Assembly: GCF_022690685.1 (NCBI RefSeq)
Contig: NZ_JALCYY010000006.1
Location: 1 to 61,124, forward strand
Direction: 5' to 3'
DNA: 61,124 nucleotides
Source of the DNA: Anaeromyxobacter terrae
Lineage (GTDB): Bacteria; Myxococcota; Myxococcia; Myxococcales; Anaeromyxobacteraceae
How positions within the stretch are numbered: position 1 is the first letter of the stretch; each line of letters starts with the position of its first letter. Under the pieces are notes generated by a model. The model ran no database searches. It was not told the DNA's origin and saw nothing but the letters and a program-made list of their open reading frames with translations. Position numbers and translations under genes: made by a program. Positions 51,505 to 59,969 of this stretch are shown here, piece after piece.

Positions 51505-51650
51505 GGCCCTGCTACCTTCCCCGTCGCAAGGGGAGTAGTTCCCGCCGCACTCCGCGGCGGAGGGGTGATCGACACACCGGCCAACGGGCCCGGTCCCCCA
51601 CCTCGCCTCGGCGAGACGAACGAGACCTTCGGACAGGGTTCAACCCTGGC
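51505..51650 (+). ncRNA. yybP-ykoY manganese riboswitch upstream of the UPF0016 gene
   Basis: The leader has the conserved 5' part CAAGGGGAGTAGTT (51528-51541) and the 3' part ACGAACGAGACCTT (51616-51629), the two sides of the Mn2+-binding core of yybP-ykoY riboswitches. GC-rich stems connect them. It lies about 75 nt before a UPF0016/TMEM165 gene, which is one of the commonest yybP-ykoY targets (Mn2+ exporters). High Mn2+ should turn on the exporter. Exact ends were not determined. Confidence 0.85.
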
Positions 51651-51699
51651 CGGGGTCGTCCGTCCGCCGTCCCTCGACACCCGGCCAGTCACCACCGCG

Positions 51700-51713
51700 G
51701 GCGGGCGCCCGCC
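51700..51713 (+). promoter_or_regulatory. Palindrome just before the UPF0016 ribosome binding site
   Basis: GGCGGGCGCCCGCC is self-complementary and abuts the ribosome-binding GGGAG. It may be part of the expression platform that switches in response to Mn2+, but the alternative pairing was not worked out. Confidence 0.4.
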
Positions 51714-51724
51714 GGGAGTCGAAC

Positions 51725-52291
51725 GTGGAACCGATCTTCAGCTCGTTCCTGCTCGTCGCCATCAGCGAGATGGGCGACAAGACCCAGCTCCTCGCCTTCT
51801 CGCTCGCCACCAAGTACCGGCGCCCCTGGATCGTCATGTCCGGCATCCTCGCGGCCACGATCCTGAACCACACGCTCGCGGCCGCGGTCGGGACCTGGGT
51901 CTCGGCCCACGTCCCGGCCCGCGTCATGGGGGCGATCCTGGCGGCGACCTTCATCGGCTTCGGCTTCTGGACGCTCAAGCCGGACACCCTCGAGGAGAAA
52001 GAGAAGCCCGACCGCTTCGGCCCGTTCCTCACGACGACGATCCTGTTCTTCCTCGCCGAGATGGCGGACAAGACCCAGCTCGCGACGGTCGCGCTCGCGG
52101 CCCGCTACCAGTCGATCGCGCTCGTCACCGTCGGTACGACGCTCGGCATGCTCGCCTCGGACGGGCTGGCGGTGTTCCTCGGCGAGAAGGTCGCCGCGCG
52201 CGTGCCGATGAAGTGGATCCGCATCGCGGCCGCGGGCGTGTTCTTCGCGTTCGGCGGCGTGTCGGCGTGGGGAGCGCTGCAGAGCGCGTGA
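51725..52291 (+). CDS. UPF0016/TMEM165/GDT1-family Mn2+ exporter
   Basis: A 188-residue membrane protein with six transmembrane helices in two repeats. Each repeat has the signature E-x-G/A-D-K-T: EMGDKTQLLAFSLA near the front and EMADKTQLATVALA after the middle. These acidic residues bind Mn2+/Ca2+ in the family. It should export Mn2+. The GTG start has GGGAG 7 nt before it. Control by the upstream yybP-ykoY riboswitch confirms the manganese role. Confidence 0.9.
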   Translation: MEPIFSSFLLVAISEMGDKTQLLAFSLATKYRRPWIVMSGILAATILNHTLAAAVGTWVSAHVPARVMGAILAATFIGFGFWTLKPDTLEEKEKPDRFGPFLTTTILFFLAEMADKTQLATVALAARYQSIALVTVGTTLGMLASDGLAVFLGEKVAARVPMKWIRIAAAGVFFAFGGVSAWGALQSA

Positions 52292-52321
52292 GACCCTCCG
52301 GTGCGGGGTCGCGCGCGCTCC

Positions 52322-53005
52322 TCACCGGACCCGCAGGGCGACGCCGTGCGCCGCCGCCGCGCGGCGCGCCGCACGCAGCAGGTGCTCGTCCGGCGGGGCG
52401 AGCCCGCTCGCCTCGTCGAGGTGACCGCCCGGGCGGAAGCGCTGGACGGCCCAGCGCTGCGCGCCGGACGCCAAGCTCGCGAGCCCGTCGAGCTGCGCGG
52501 CGTCGTGGACCGGGGACGCGAGCGTGGTCCGTACCTCGTGCTCGACGCCCGCCGCCAGGGCGAGCTCGAGGCACCGGCGCGCCCCTACGGGTTGCGCGTC
52601 CGAGCCGGTGAGCCACCTCGCCGCCGGCGGGAGCGCCTTCAGATCGACGGCCAGGTGGTCCACGAGGCCCGCCATGAGCAGCGCCGCGACCACCTCCGGC
52701 CGCGTGCCGTTCGTGTCGAGCTTCACCGCGAAGCCACGCGCCTTCACACGCGAGAGGAACGCCGCCAGGCCCGCGTGCAGCGTCGGCTCCCCTCCGGTCA
52801 CGACGACCCCGTCGAGCCGCCCGCGCCGCGCCTCCAGGAGCTCGATCACCTCGCCCTCGGCCACGCGCCGTGCCGCGCGGGCCGGGACGAGCGCCGGGTT
52901 GTGACAGTAGCGGCAGGCGAGGTTGCAGCCCTGCGTGAACACGACCGCCGCGAGCCGCCCGGGCCAGTCGACGAACGAGCAGGGCCGCACCGCCGCGATG
53001 ATCAC
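52322..53005 (-). CDS. nrdG: Anaerobic ribonucleotide reductase-activating protein (radical SAM)
   Basis: A 227-residue radical-SAM activase. The [4Fe-4S] motif is FTQGCNLACRYCHNPAL (Cys27, 31, 34), followed by the GGE block (VVTGGEPTLH). It makes a 5'-deoxyadenosyl radical that installs the glycyl radical in NrdD. The GTG start overlaps the true nrdD stop by 4 nt (GTGA), as usual in such operons. Because of the nrdD frameshift, one continuous open frame runs through both genes, but the NrdG start and family match show it is a separate protein. Confidence 0.9.
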   Translation of the reverse strand: MIIAAVRPCSFVDWPGRLAAVVFTQGCNLACRYCHNPALVPARAARRVAEGEVIELLEARRGRLDGVVVTGGEPTLHAGLAAFLSRVKARGFAVKLDTNGTRPEVVAALLMAGLVDHLAVDLKALPPAARWLTGSDAQPVGARRCLELALAAGVEHEVRTTLASPVHDAAQLDGLASLASGAQRWAVQRFRPGGHLDEASGLAPPDEHLLRAARRAAAAHGVALRVR

Positions 53006-55102
53006 GAGCGCGCCCCGTCCCCGTCCGGGCGGAGGGAGCGGCGCCGCTCGAACTCGGCCTGCTTGCCGGGGTTCCACTGCTGAAGGGGACGGAGGTACCC
53101 GACGATCCGCGAGCTCTGTCGCGGCGCCGCAGCGCGGGCAGGTCGGGTGCTCGCCGGCCACGTACCCGTGCTCACCGCAGACGGAGAACGTGGGCGTCAC
53201 GGTGAAGTAGGGCAGCCGGTAGCGTTCGCACACGGTCCGCACGAACCGCTTCACCGTGGCGGGATCGTCGATGGCCTCGCCGACGAACACGTGCTGCACG
53301 GTCCCGCCGGTGTAGCGCGCCTGGAACTCGTCCTGGTGATCGAGGACGGCGAAGACGTCGTCGCTCGCGTCCACCGGCAGCTGCGACGAGTTCGTGTAGT
53401 ACGGCGCGGCGCCCCGCCCGACCGCCGCCTCGTTCGCGCAGCGGATGCCGGGGTGGCGCGCCTTGTCGAGCCGGGCGAGCCGGTAGCTCGTCCCCTCCGC
53501 CGGCGTCGCCTCCAGGTTGAAGGGGGTGCCCGTCTCGGCCTGGTACCGCTCGAGCCGCCCGCGCATGTGGTCGAGGACGCGCAGGCCGAAGGCGCGGCCG
53601 GCCTCGCTCGTGAACGTCGTCCCGAGGAGGTTGTCGACGGCCTCCGCGAGGCCGACGAGGCCGATGGTGGAGAAGTGATTGCGCCAGTACGAACCGCTCC
53701 GGGCGCGGATGTGGCGCAGGTAGTGATGGACGTACGGATAGAGGCCTTGCTCGGTGTAGCGCTCCAGGATCTTCCGCTTCAGGACCAGGCTGTCGTGAGC
53801 GAGGTCCATGACCCGGTCGAGCCGAGCCATGAAGTCGGCCTCGTCGCGCGCGAGGTGGCCCAGGCGCGGCAGGTTCACGGTGACGACGCCGATGGACCCC
53901 GTGAGCGGGCTCGCGCCGAAGAGGCCGCCGCCGCGCCGCTCGAGCTCGCGCGTATCGAGGCGGAGGCGGCAGCACATGCTCCGGGCGTCCTCCGGCGACA
54001 GCTCCGAGTTCACGAAATTGGCAAAGTAGGGCAGCCCGTACTTGGCGGTGACCTCCCAGAGACGATCCAGCCGGGGGTCCTCGTAGTCGAAGCCGGGCGT
54101 GATGTTGTAGGTGGGGATCGGGAACGTGAAGACGCGCCCCTTCGCGTCGCCACCGGCCATGACGTCGAGGAAGGCGCGGTTGAACACGTCCATTTCCGCC
54201 TGGAACTCGCCGTACGTGGCCTCCAGCCGCTCGCCACCGAGGATGACCGACTCCCCGCGGAGCAGCGCGGGGCACTCGAGGTCGAGGGTGACATTCGTGA
54301 ACGGCGTCTGGAAGCCGACGCGCGTCGGCACGTTGAGGTTGAAGACGAACTCCTGCAGCGCCTGGCGCACCTCCTCGTAGCCGAGCCCGTCGTGCCGGAT
54401 GAACGGCGCGAGGTACGTGTCGAGGTTCGAGAACGCCTGCGCGCCCGCCGCTTCGCCCTGGAGCGTATAGAAGAAGTTCGCGATCTGGCCGAGGGCGGTG
54501 CGGAAGTGGCGCGCCGGCGCGCTCTCGGCCTTCCCGGGCGCCCCACGGAAACCCTCGCCAAGGAGGTCGGCGAGGTCCCAGCCGACGCAGTAGACGGCGA
54601 GGAGGTTCAGGTCGTGGAGGTGGAGGTCGCCCGAGCGATGGGCGTCCCGCACCTCCGGCGGATACAGCCGCTCGAGCCAGTACGTGGAGCTCACGTGGCT
54701 CGCGACGTAGTTGTTGAGCCCCTGCAGGCTGAACGCCATGTTCGCGTTCTCGGCCACCTGCCAGTCGGCGCGATCCAGGTAGGCGTCGACGAGCGCCAGG
54801 TTGGCCGAGTCGGAGACCTCGCGCAGTGCCCGGTGCTGCTCGCGGTAGACGGCGTACGCGCGCGCCGTTCGCCGGAAGGGGCTCGCGAAGAGCACCTCCT
54901 CCACGACGTCCTGGATCCGCTCCACCGTCGGTCGACCCTCGACGGTCGCGCCCGCGATGGCGAGGACGCGCTGGCAGAGGCGCCTCGCCTCGGCTGCGTC
55001 GATCTCTCCGCTGACAGCGCCCGCCTTGGCGATGGCGCGCAGGATGCGCTCGGCGTCGAACGGCACCACCCGTCCGTCGCGCTTCTCGATGGTCTCGAAC
55101 AC
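53002..55102 (-). pseudogene. nrdD: Anaerobic ribonucleoside-triphosphate reductase, frameshifted before the glycyl-radical motif
   Basis: A class III ribonucleotide reductase of about 700 residues that reduces NTPs to dNTPs under anoxia. An N-terminal ATP-cone (FETIEKRDGRVVPFDAERILRAI) senses dATP/ATP; the core barrel and the Cys-rich tail (CGEHGYVAGEHPTCPRCGAATE) are intact. At 53113 one extra base (or an equivalent loss) moves the frame. The original C-terminus lies in the other frame: SRIVGYLRPLQQWNPGKQAE, and ends at 53002-53004. It holds the Gly (GGG, 53098-53100) that carries the radical. Read straight through, the protein fuses to NrdG and lacks this Gly. GTG start with GAGGAGGG 5 nt upstream. 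Confidence 0.85.
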
Positions 55103-55106
55103 GGGG

Positions 55107-55138
55107 CCCTCCTCGTGGCGCCTCGCGGGCACGGAGGG
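55107..55138 (-). promoter_or_regulatory. Hairpin that can mask the nrdD ribosome binding site
   Basis: On the minus strand CCCTCCGTG (55138-55130) can pair with CACGAGGAGGG (55117-55107), which is the Shine-Dalgarno sequence of nrdD, with one bulged base. It is probably the expression platform of the B12 riboswitch, so that B12 binding hides the ribosome binding site. The pairing was read by eye. Confidence 0.5.
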
Positions 55139-55239
55139 AGGACCACAGCGCACGAGGGCCCATGGCAGGCCGGTGCACCGAGGACCATCCGCCCTCCCAC
55201 GAGGCGTGTCGGTCGTTCCGTAGCCGGAATCTGCGGCGA

Positions 55240-55395
55240 CGGGCGCTGGCAGGTTTTCGGGCTCGCGAGCGCTCCGGGTGCTTCCCGGACCCTAGTGTCC
55301 GCCGCTTCCCAGCCGAACCGAGCCAGTGCGTGTGGCGGAGGTCGTTCTCGCTTACCGCTGCGGGGCAGCCCCGGAATCTCACCGGGTTCCCTTTT
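55240..55395 (-). ncRNA. Cobalamin (adenosylcobalamin) riboswitch upstream of nrdDG
   Basis: Read on the minus strand, the element starts GGGAACCCGGTGAGATTCCG, continues with GGGCTGCCCCGCAGCGGTAAGC, and ends GAGCCCGAAAACCTGCCAGC. The CCGGTGAGA-x-TCCGG and B12-box-like CCTGCC blocks are the hallmarks of the AdoCbl riboswitch. It lies about 140 nt before nrdD. When B12 is plentiful it should repress nrdDG, which fits organisms that also have a B12-dependent class II reductase. Confidence 0.9.
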
Positions 55396-55430
55396 CGCTC
55401 GGAGCGAACCCCGAGCACCAGCGCGACAAC

Positions 55431-55459
55431 AACGTATGGTGGCTCGAACGTCGGGTCAA
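55431..55459 (-). promoter_or_regulatory. Promoter upstream of the B12 riboswitch
   Basis: On the minus strand TTGACC (55459-55454) and TACGTT (55436-55431) are separated by 17 nt. The predicted transcript would start about 30 nt before the riboswitch core. The -35 fits well; the -10 is a weak match. Confidence 0.5.
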
Positions 55460-55586
55460 CCGATATGTGGTGGGCTCGCTTCGCTGGCGCCGGGGCGCGG
55501 CCGCTCACACGCGCCGACCTGGTCTGGAGGGTCCCTCATCGCCGAAGCCGTGAAGCGGCGGGCCGAGACTCCCTCACGCTTCTTCC

Positions 55587-56009
55587 TCAGCCGCCTGGCC
55601 GCGGCTGGGTCTCCGATGTCGGGGCCAGCAACCGAGAGGCCGCGACCAAGGCGGCACTCAGGAGAAGGTGTTCGGGGATCGCTTCGAACTCGGAGCCGCC
55701 TACCTTGATGGTGCGACACTCCGACTCGCCGCAGACAGCGCAGCAACGACTGCTCCCGACGCCGGCTCCGAGCCATGCCTCCATGGGCGAGCCGGCGATC
55801 CACACGCGGTTCGACTCCGAGGGATTGACCTTGAAGGATGCCTCGTCGAGCTCTCTCGTCTCGAGGGTCGGCTCGATGCCCAAGGGATTGAGCGCCTCCT
55901 TGAGCTTGCTGACTGCCCGCAACAGCTCCTGATGCGAAGCATCGCATCGGACGCAGGTCTTGCCCTCTGAGCTGACGAGTCGCTGCCAGACAATCGGTAG
56001 GGTCCTCAT
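55587..56009 (-). CDS. DUF2703 family protein
   Basis: A 140-residue small protein: LPIVWQRLVSSEGKTCVRCDAS at the start, then ALNPLGIEPTLETRELDEASF, ESNRVWIAGSPMEAWLGA, and CCAVCGESECRT. This order and the cysteine positions match DUF2703, a thioredoxin-like family often found near heavy-metal or redox genes. Redox or metal binding by the Cys residues is expected but not shown. Codon use is somewhat less GC-biased. Weak ribosome binding site. Confidence 0.85.
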   Translation of the reverse strand: MRTLPIVWQRLVSSEGKTCVRCDASHQELLRAVSKLKEALNPLGIEPTLETRELDEASFKVNPSESNRVWIAGSPMEAWLGAGVGSSRCCAVCGESECRTIKVGGSEFEAIPEHLLLSAALVAASRLLAPTSETQPRPGG

Positions 56010-56034
56010 GGATTTCTCGTTTGCGGCGGGAGCG

Positions 56035-57366
56035 TCACAGCACGCGATCGATGGTCACGACGTCCACCAGGCCGAACACCTGGTAGAGCGCGGGGATCAC
56101 CTTCTCGGGCGGGTGGCGCCGCCGGAGCTCGGCGACCTTCTCGGTGCCGGCGCGGTAGCACGGCAGGTACATGCGCCCGTTGAGCGGGTGGCGGCCCCAG
56201 CCGCCGGAGAGCTTCCCGGCGCGCTCCTCGGAGACGAGGTACTCGCCGCGCAGCACCCGGGCGACCTCGTCCTGCGGGCGGCCCTCCTCCCAGGTGAGCC
56301 AGGACGCTTGATTCTTCGCGTCGTCCTGGAGGAGCGCGAGGAGCGTGCCGATCTGGAGGTCCGGGTCGGGCAGCTCCGCGACCTCCTTCACGCCGAAGGC
56401 CATCAGGATGGCGTTGTTGGCGAGCCCCTCGGACAGCGCCGCACCCCGCGTGTTCATGGTGAGCACGGTGCCCTCGAAGCCGAGCTTTCCCTGGACGTAG
56501 AGGGCCTGGGCGAGCGCGAAGTTGGTCACGTGACCGGGGACAACCTCGTGCGAAACGAGGTCCACGAGCTCCGGGATCGAGATCTCGAGCGCGGCGTTGA
56601 TCTCGTAGGTCGCCTCGTACCGCGGCGAGCCGTCCGGGTCGCGCGCCCGGCCGAGGTAGTTCATCGAGCCCGAGAACCAGGCGTTCTCGATGAGCACGAA
56701 CTCGACGTTCGCGCGCGGCACGGCGTGGAGCGAGGCGGGCAGGTACGGCACCACGTGCCGGCGCGTGCCCTCCTCGAGCTGGGCGATGAAGCCGTCGGCG
56801 AGGAGCTTCAGCGCCTTGCGGGGGACGAGCCGCTCGCCGCGCCAGGCGTCGACCGCCGCGAGGAGCCGCTGCGGCTCGGCCGGCACGCGGAGCAGGTCCG
56901 CGAGGAGCTTCCGCTTCTCGTCCGGCCGCGACCGCTCGGGGGGCTTCCCCGTCGAGGCGACCACGCACCGCTCGTACGGCACCTTCGGCCCGCGCCCGCG
57001 CAGCTCCTCCACGAGCTCCCACATCACGCGGAGGCTCTCGCCCTGCCCGGCCACGAACGCGCCGCGCAGGCCGCCGAGCGCGCGTCCTTGCGCGGTCACC
57101 TCGTCGATCGCGGCCGGCACGTCCACCGCCGCGAGGTAGGCGTCGATGGCGGCCGGGTCCGGCGACGGAGCCGCGACGCCCCCCGTCTCCCGCACCCTCG
57201 CGGCCGCAGGGTGCGTATAGGCGTCGGGGAGCGGCTCGTCGGAGAACCACGAGTCGGCGATGTACCGGCCCGTACCCGAGGGGCTCATCACGTCGCCCCC
57301 CCAGACGGTGTCGATCCCCAGGATGGCGGTGGCGATGGTCCTCGCCAGCTTGGCCTCGTCCGGCAT
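56035..57366 (-). CDS. DUF885-like putative metallopeptidase
   Basis: A 443-residue cytosolic protein with the HExxPGH motif LVSHEVVPGHVTNFALAQ, which is the DUF885 variant of the zinc HExxH site, and a C-terminal helix-rich part with ALSEGLANNAILMAFGVKE (an Glu-rich region that could provide the third ligand). DUF885 proteins are assumed to be peptidases. No signal peptide is present. A GGAGG box precedes the ATG. The gene is divergent from the acetyltransferase gene with a 154-nt gap. Confidence 0.75.
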   Translation of the reverse strand: MPDEAKLARTIATAILGIDTVWGGDVMSPSGTGRYIADSWFSDEPLPDAYTHPAAARVRETGGVAAPSPDPAAIDAYLAAVDVPAAIDEVTAQGRALGGLRGAFVAGQGESLRVMWELVEELRGRGPKVPYERCVVASTGKPPERSRPDEKRKLLADLLRVPAEPQRLLAAVDAWRGERLVPRKALKLLADGFIAQLEEGTRRHVVPYLPASLHAVPRANVEFVLIENAWFSGSMNYLGRARDPDGSPRYEATYEINAALEISIPELVDLVSHEVVPGHVTNFALAQALYVQGKLGFEGTVLTMNTRGAALSEGLANNAILMAFGVKEVAELPDPDLQIGTLLALLQDDAKNQASWLTWEEGRPQDEVARVLRGEYLVSEERAGKLSGGWGRHPLNGRMYLPCYRAGTEKVAELRRRHPPEKVIPALYQVFGLVDVVTIDRVL

Positions 57367-57520
57367 GGGCGGCCTCCGTTCTTTGCGGCGGACCATAGCA
57401 CCGGGGCTCGGCTCGGGCGCGCCGTCCAGCGGCCGCGAGCCGCCTTCCAAGGGGTCATCGCCGCGCGCGCGACATCTGCGCCCGCCGCGGGGGCGCCGCC
57501 GGAGGTACCATCACGGGAGC

Positions 57521-59965
57521 GTGCGTCCTCATCCGTTCGAACGAATCTTCGCTCCCCGTGCGATCGCGGTGCTCGGGGCGGACGGCCGCGATTCGGCAGG
57601 CGACGTCATCCTGCGGAACGTGATCGCCGGCGGGTTCGCGGGGCCGGTCCACGTCGTCGGCGAGGTGGCGGAGCCCCCGCCCGGCGTGCGGGCGTGCGCC
57701 TCGCTCGCCGAGATCGACGGCGAGGTCGACCTCGCCATCGTCGCCTCGCCCGCCGCGTCGCTCCAGGAGGTCGTGCAGGAGTGCGCGGCGCGCCGCGTCG
57801 GCGGGGCCGTGATCGCGACCTCGGCCTCGGGCGCGCCCGGACGCGCGGGCCTGGACGCGGGCGCGGCCCGCGCGCTCCTCGATGCGGCAGCGCGCGGCGG
57901 CATGCGGCTCCTCGGTCCGAACAGCGTCGGGCTCGCAAGACCGGGCGCGCTGCTCAACGCGACGTACACGAGCGGGAGCGCTTCCCCAGGGTCCATCGGG
58001 CTCGTATCCCAGTCCGGCGCGATCTGCGCCACCGCGCTCGACTGGGCGGCGGCCCACCGGATCGGGTTCTCCGCGCTGGTGTCGCTCGGGGACGCGCTCG
58101 ATGTCGACTTCGGCGAGGTGCTCGAGTACCTCGCGCTCGACCGCGCCACGAAGAGCATCCTCCTCTACGTCGAGACCATCCGCTCCGCGCGCGCCTTCCT
58201 GAGCGGCCTGCGGCTCGCGGCGCGCCTCAAGCCCGTCGTGGTCGTGAAGGCGGGTCGGCACCTCGCGGGGGCGGACGGTGCGCAGCCGGCGCCGTCGGAC
58301 GACGCCTTCGACGCCGCGCTCGCGCGCGCCGGCGCGGTCCGGGTCGGGTCGATGGACCAGATGTTCGCCGCGGCGCGCCTCCTCGCGACCCCCCGGCCCG
58401 TGAGCGGCAACCGGCTCGCCGTCGTGACGAACGCCCGCGGTCCCGGCCTGCTCGCCGCCGATCGCGCCGCCGATCTCGGGGTCGTCGTCCCGCCGCTCGC
58501 GGACGCGACGCGGAGGGGACTCGACCCGCTCCTGCCGCCGGCGCGCCCCCGCTCGAACCCGCTCGACCTCCTCTCCGACGCCGACCCGGCGCGCTACCGG
58601 TCGGCGGTGGAGCTCTGCCTCGCCGATCCGAACGTCGACGCCGTGCTCGCGATGCTCGCCCCGCACCCGCGCGCGCGCCCGACCGAATCGGCCGACGCGG
58701 TCGTGGCGGCGAGCCGGGGCCGCTCGAAGCCGATCGTCGCCTGCTGGATGGGCGAGGAGCTCGTGCGGAGCGCCCACGCACGCTTCGTCGAGGCGGGCGT
58801 CCCGGCCTTCTCCTCGCCCGAGGCCGCCGTGGACGCGTTCGCGCTCCTGGCGAGCCACGCGCGCAACCAGCGCCTGCTCCGCCAGGTGCCGGGACCGCTC
58901 GCCCCCGACGCGATCCCGCACCTCGACCGCGCGCGAGAGCTCGTGCGCGCGGCGCTCGCGCGCGGGCGCGATCGGCTCACGGGCGCGGAGCTACGCCGGC
59001 TCCTCGCGGCCGTCGGCATCCGCGACCGCGACACCGCCGGGCAGCGGGTGACGGGGACCGAGCTGTACGTCGGCGTCGCCCGCGACGCCGTCTTCGGACC
59101 GGTGATCCGATTCGGGCGGGGGGGCGCCTCCGGGCTCGGGGGCGAGGCCGTCGTCGCGCTCCCGCCGCTCGACACCGCCATCATCCAGACGCTCGTGCGG
59201 ACGAGCCGGATCGCCTCCGTGTTCACCTCGCCCGGCGGGATGACCGCGCAGGAGGTCGCCGCGTTCGAGCGCACGCTCTGGGCGGTGTCCGCGATCGTGA
59301 GCGAGCTGCCCGAGCTGCGCGAGCTCGAGATCTCGCCCCTCGTCGTCGCGGCGGACGAGGTCTACGCGTCCGGTGCGCGCACGTCCATCGCCCCCCCCGC
59401 GCCCGAGGCGGGGCGCTACGGGCACATGGCGATCCACCCGTACCCGACGGACGTCGGCGCTCGCTGGCAGCTCCCCGGCGGCGTCACGGTCACGGTGCGC
59501 CCCATCCGCCCCGAGGACGCGGAGATGGAGGCGAGCTTCGTGCGCAACCTCTCCGAGAACGCCCGCCACTTCCGCTTCATGGTCGCGCTGAAGGAGCTCA
59601 CCCGGGAGATGCTCATCCGGTTCACCCAGATCGACTACGACCGCGAGCTCGCCCTCGTCGCCCTGGTCGAGCAGGGGGGCAAGGAGACCCAGATCGCGGT
59701 GGCGCGCTACATCAAGGCGGACCCCGAGACCGCCCACGTGGCGATCGTGGTCGCCGATGCGTGGCAGGGCCGGGGCATCGGCGCGCGGCTGATCCGGATG
59801 CTCATCGCGGCGGCGCGCGCGCGCGGGATCGCCCGGCTCGAGGGCGAGGTGCTCCACGAGAACAGCACCGCGCTCGAGCTGATGGCGCGGGAAGGGTTCG
59901 CGATCCGCCGGGACCCGGAGAGCCCCGACCTCTGCCTCATCGAGATGAGCCTGGCGGGGAGCTAG
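57521..59965 (+). CDS. Fused NDP-forming acyl-CoA synthetase-like / GNAT protein acetyltransferase (Pat-type)
   Basis: An 814-residue fusion. The N-terminal half (1 to about 460) is an NDP-forming acyl-CoA-synthetase-like CoA-binding and ligase domain (ERIFAPRAIAVLGADGR; GLVSQSGAICATALDWA); a short ATP-grasp-like part follows with reduced length, and the C-terminal 170 residues are a GNAT domain (VTVRPIRPEDAEMEASFVRNL, then VVADAWQGRGIGARLIRMLIAAA). This is the layout of Pat/PatZ lysine acetyltransferases, which acetylate acyl-CoA synthetases. Whether the synthetase half is active is uncertain: it appears truncated. GTG start with GGGAG nearby. Confidence 0.85.
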   Translation: MRPHPFERIFAPRAIAVLGADGRDSAGDVILRNVIAGGFAGPVHVVGEVAEPPPGVRACASLAEIDGEVDLAIVASPAASLQEVVQECAARRVGGAVIATSASGAPGRAGLDAGAARALLDAAARGGMRLLGPNSVGLARPGALLNATYTSGSASPGSIGLVSQSGAICATALDWAAAHRIGFSALVSLGDALDVDFGEVLEYLALDRATKSILLYVETIRSARAFLSGLRLAARLKPVVVVKAGRHLAGADGAQPAPSDDAFDAALARAGAVRVGSMDQMFAAARLLATPRPVSGNRLAVVTNARGPGLLAADRAADLGVVVPPLADATRRGLDPLLPPARPRSNPLDLLSDADPARYRSAVELCLADPNVDAVLAMLAPHPRARPTESADAVVAASRGRSKPIVACWMGEELVRSAHARFVEAGVPAFSSPEAAVDAFALLASHARNQRLLRQVPGPLAPDAIPHLDRARELVRAALARGRDRLTGAELRRLLAAVGIRDRDTAGQRVTGTELYVGVARDAVFGPVIRFGRGGASGLGGEAVVALPPLDTAIIQTLVRTSRIASVFTSPGGMTAQEVAAFERTLWAVSAIVSELPELRELEISPLVVAADEVYASGARTSIAPPAPEAGRYGHMAIHPYPTDVGARWQLPGGVTVTVRPIRPEDAEMEASFVRNLSENARHFRFMVALKELTREMLIRFTQIDYDRELALVALVEQGGKETQIAVARYIKADPETAHVAIVVADAWQGRGIGARLIRMLIAAARARGIARLEGEVLHENSTALELMAREGFAIRRDPESPDLCLIEMSLAGS

Positions 59966-59969
59966 GCGG

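Noticed and set aside
52322-55153. A genuine NrdD-NrdG fusion protein
   Set aside because: The continuous frame exists only because of a frameshift. The alternative frame carries the conserved NrdD C-terminus, its stop, and the standard 4-nt overlap with nrdG.
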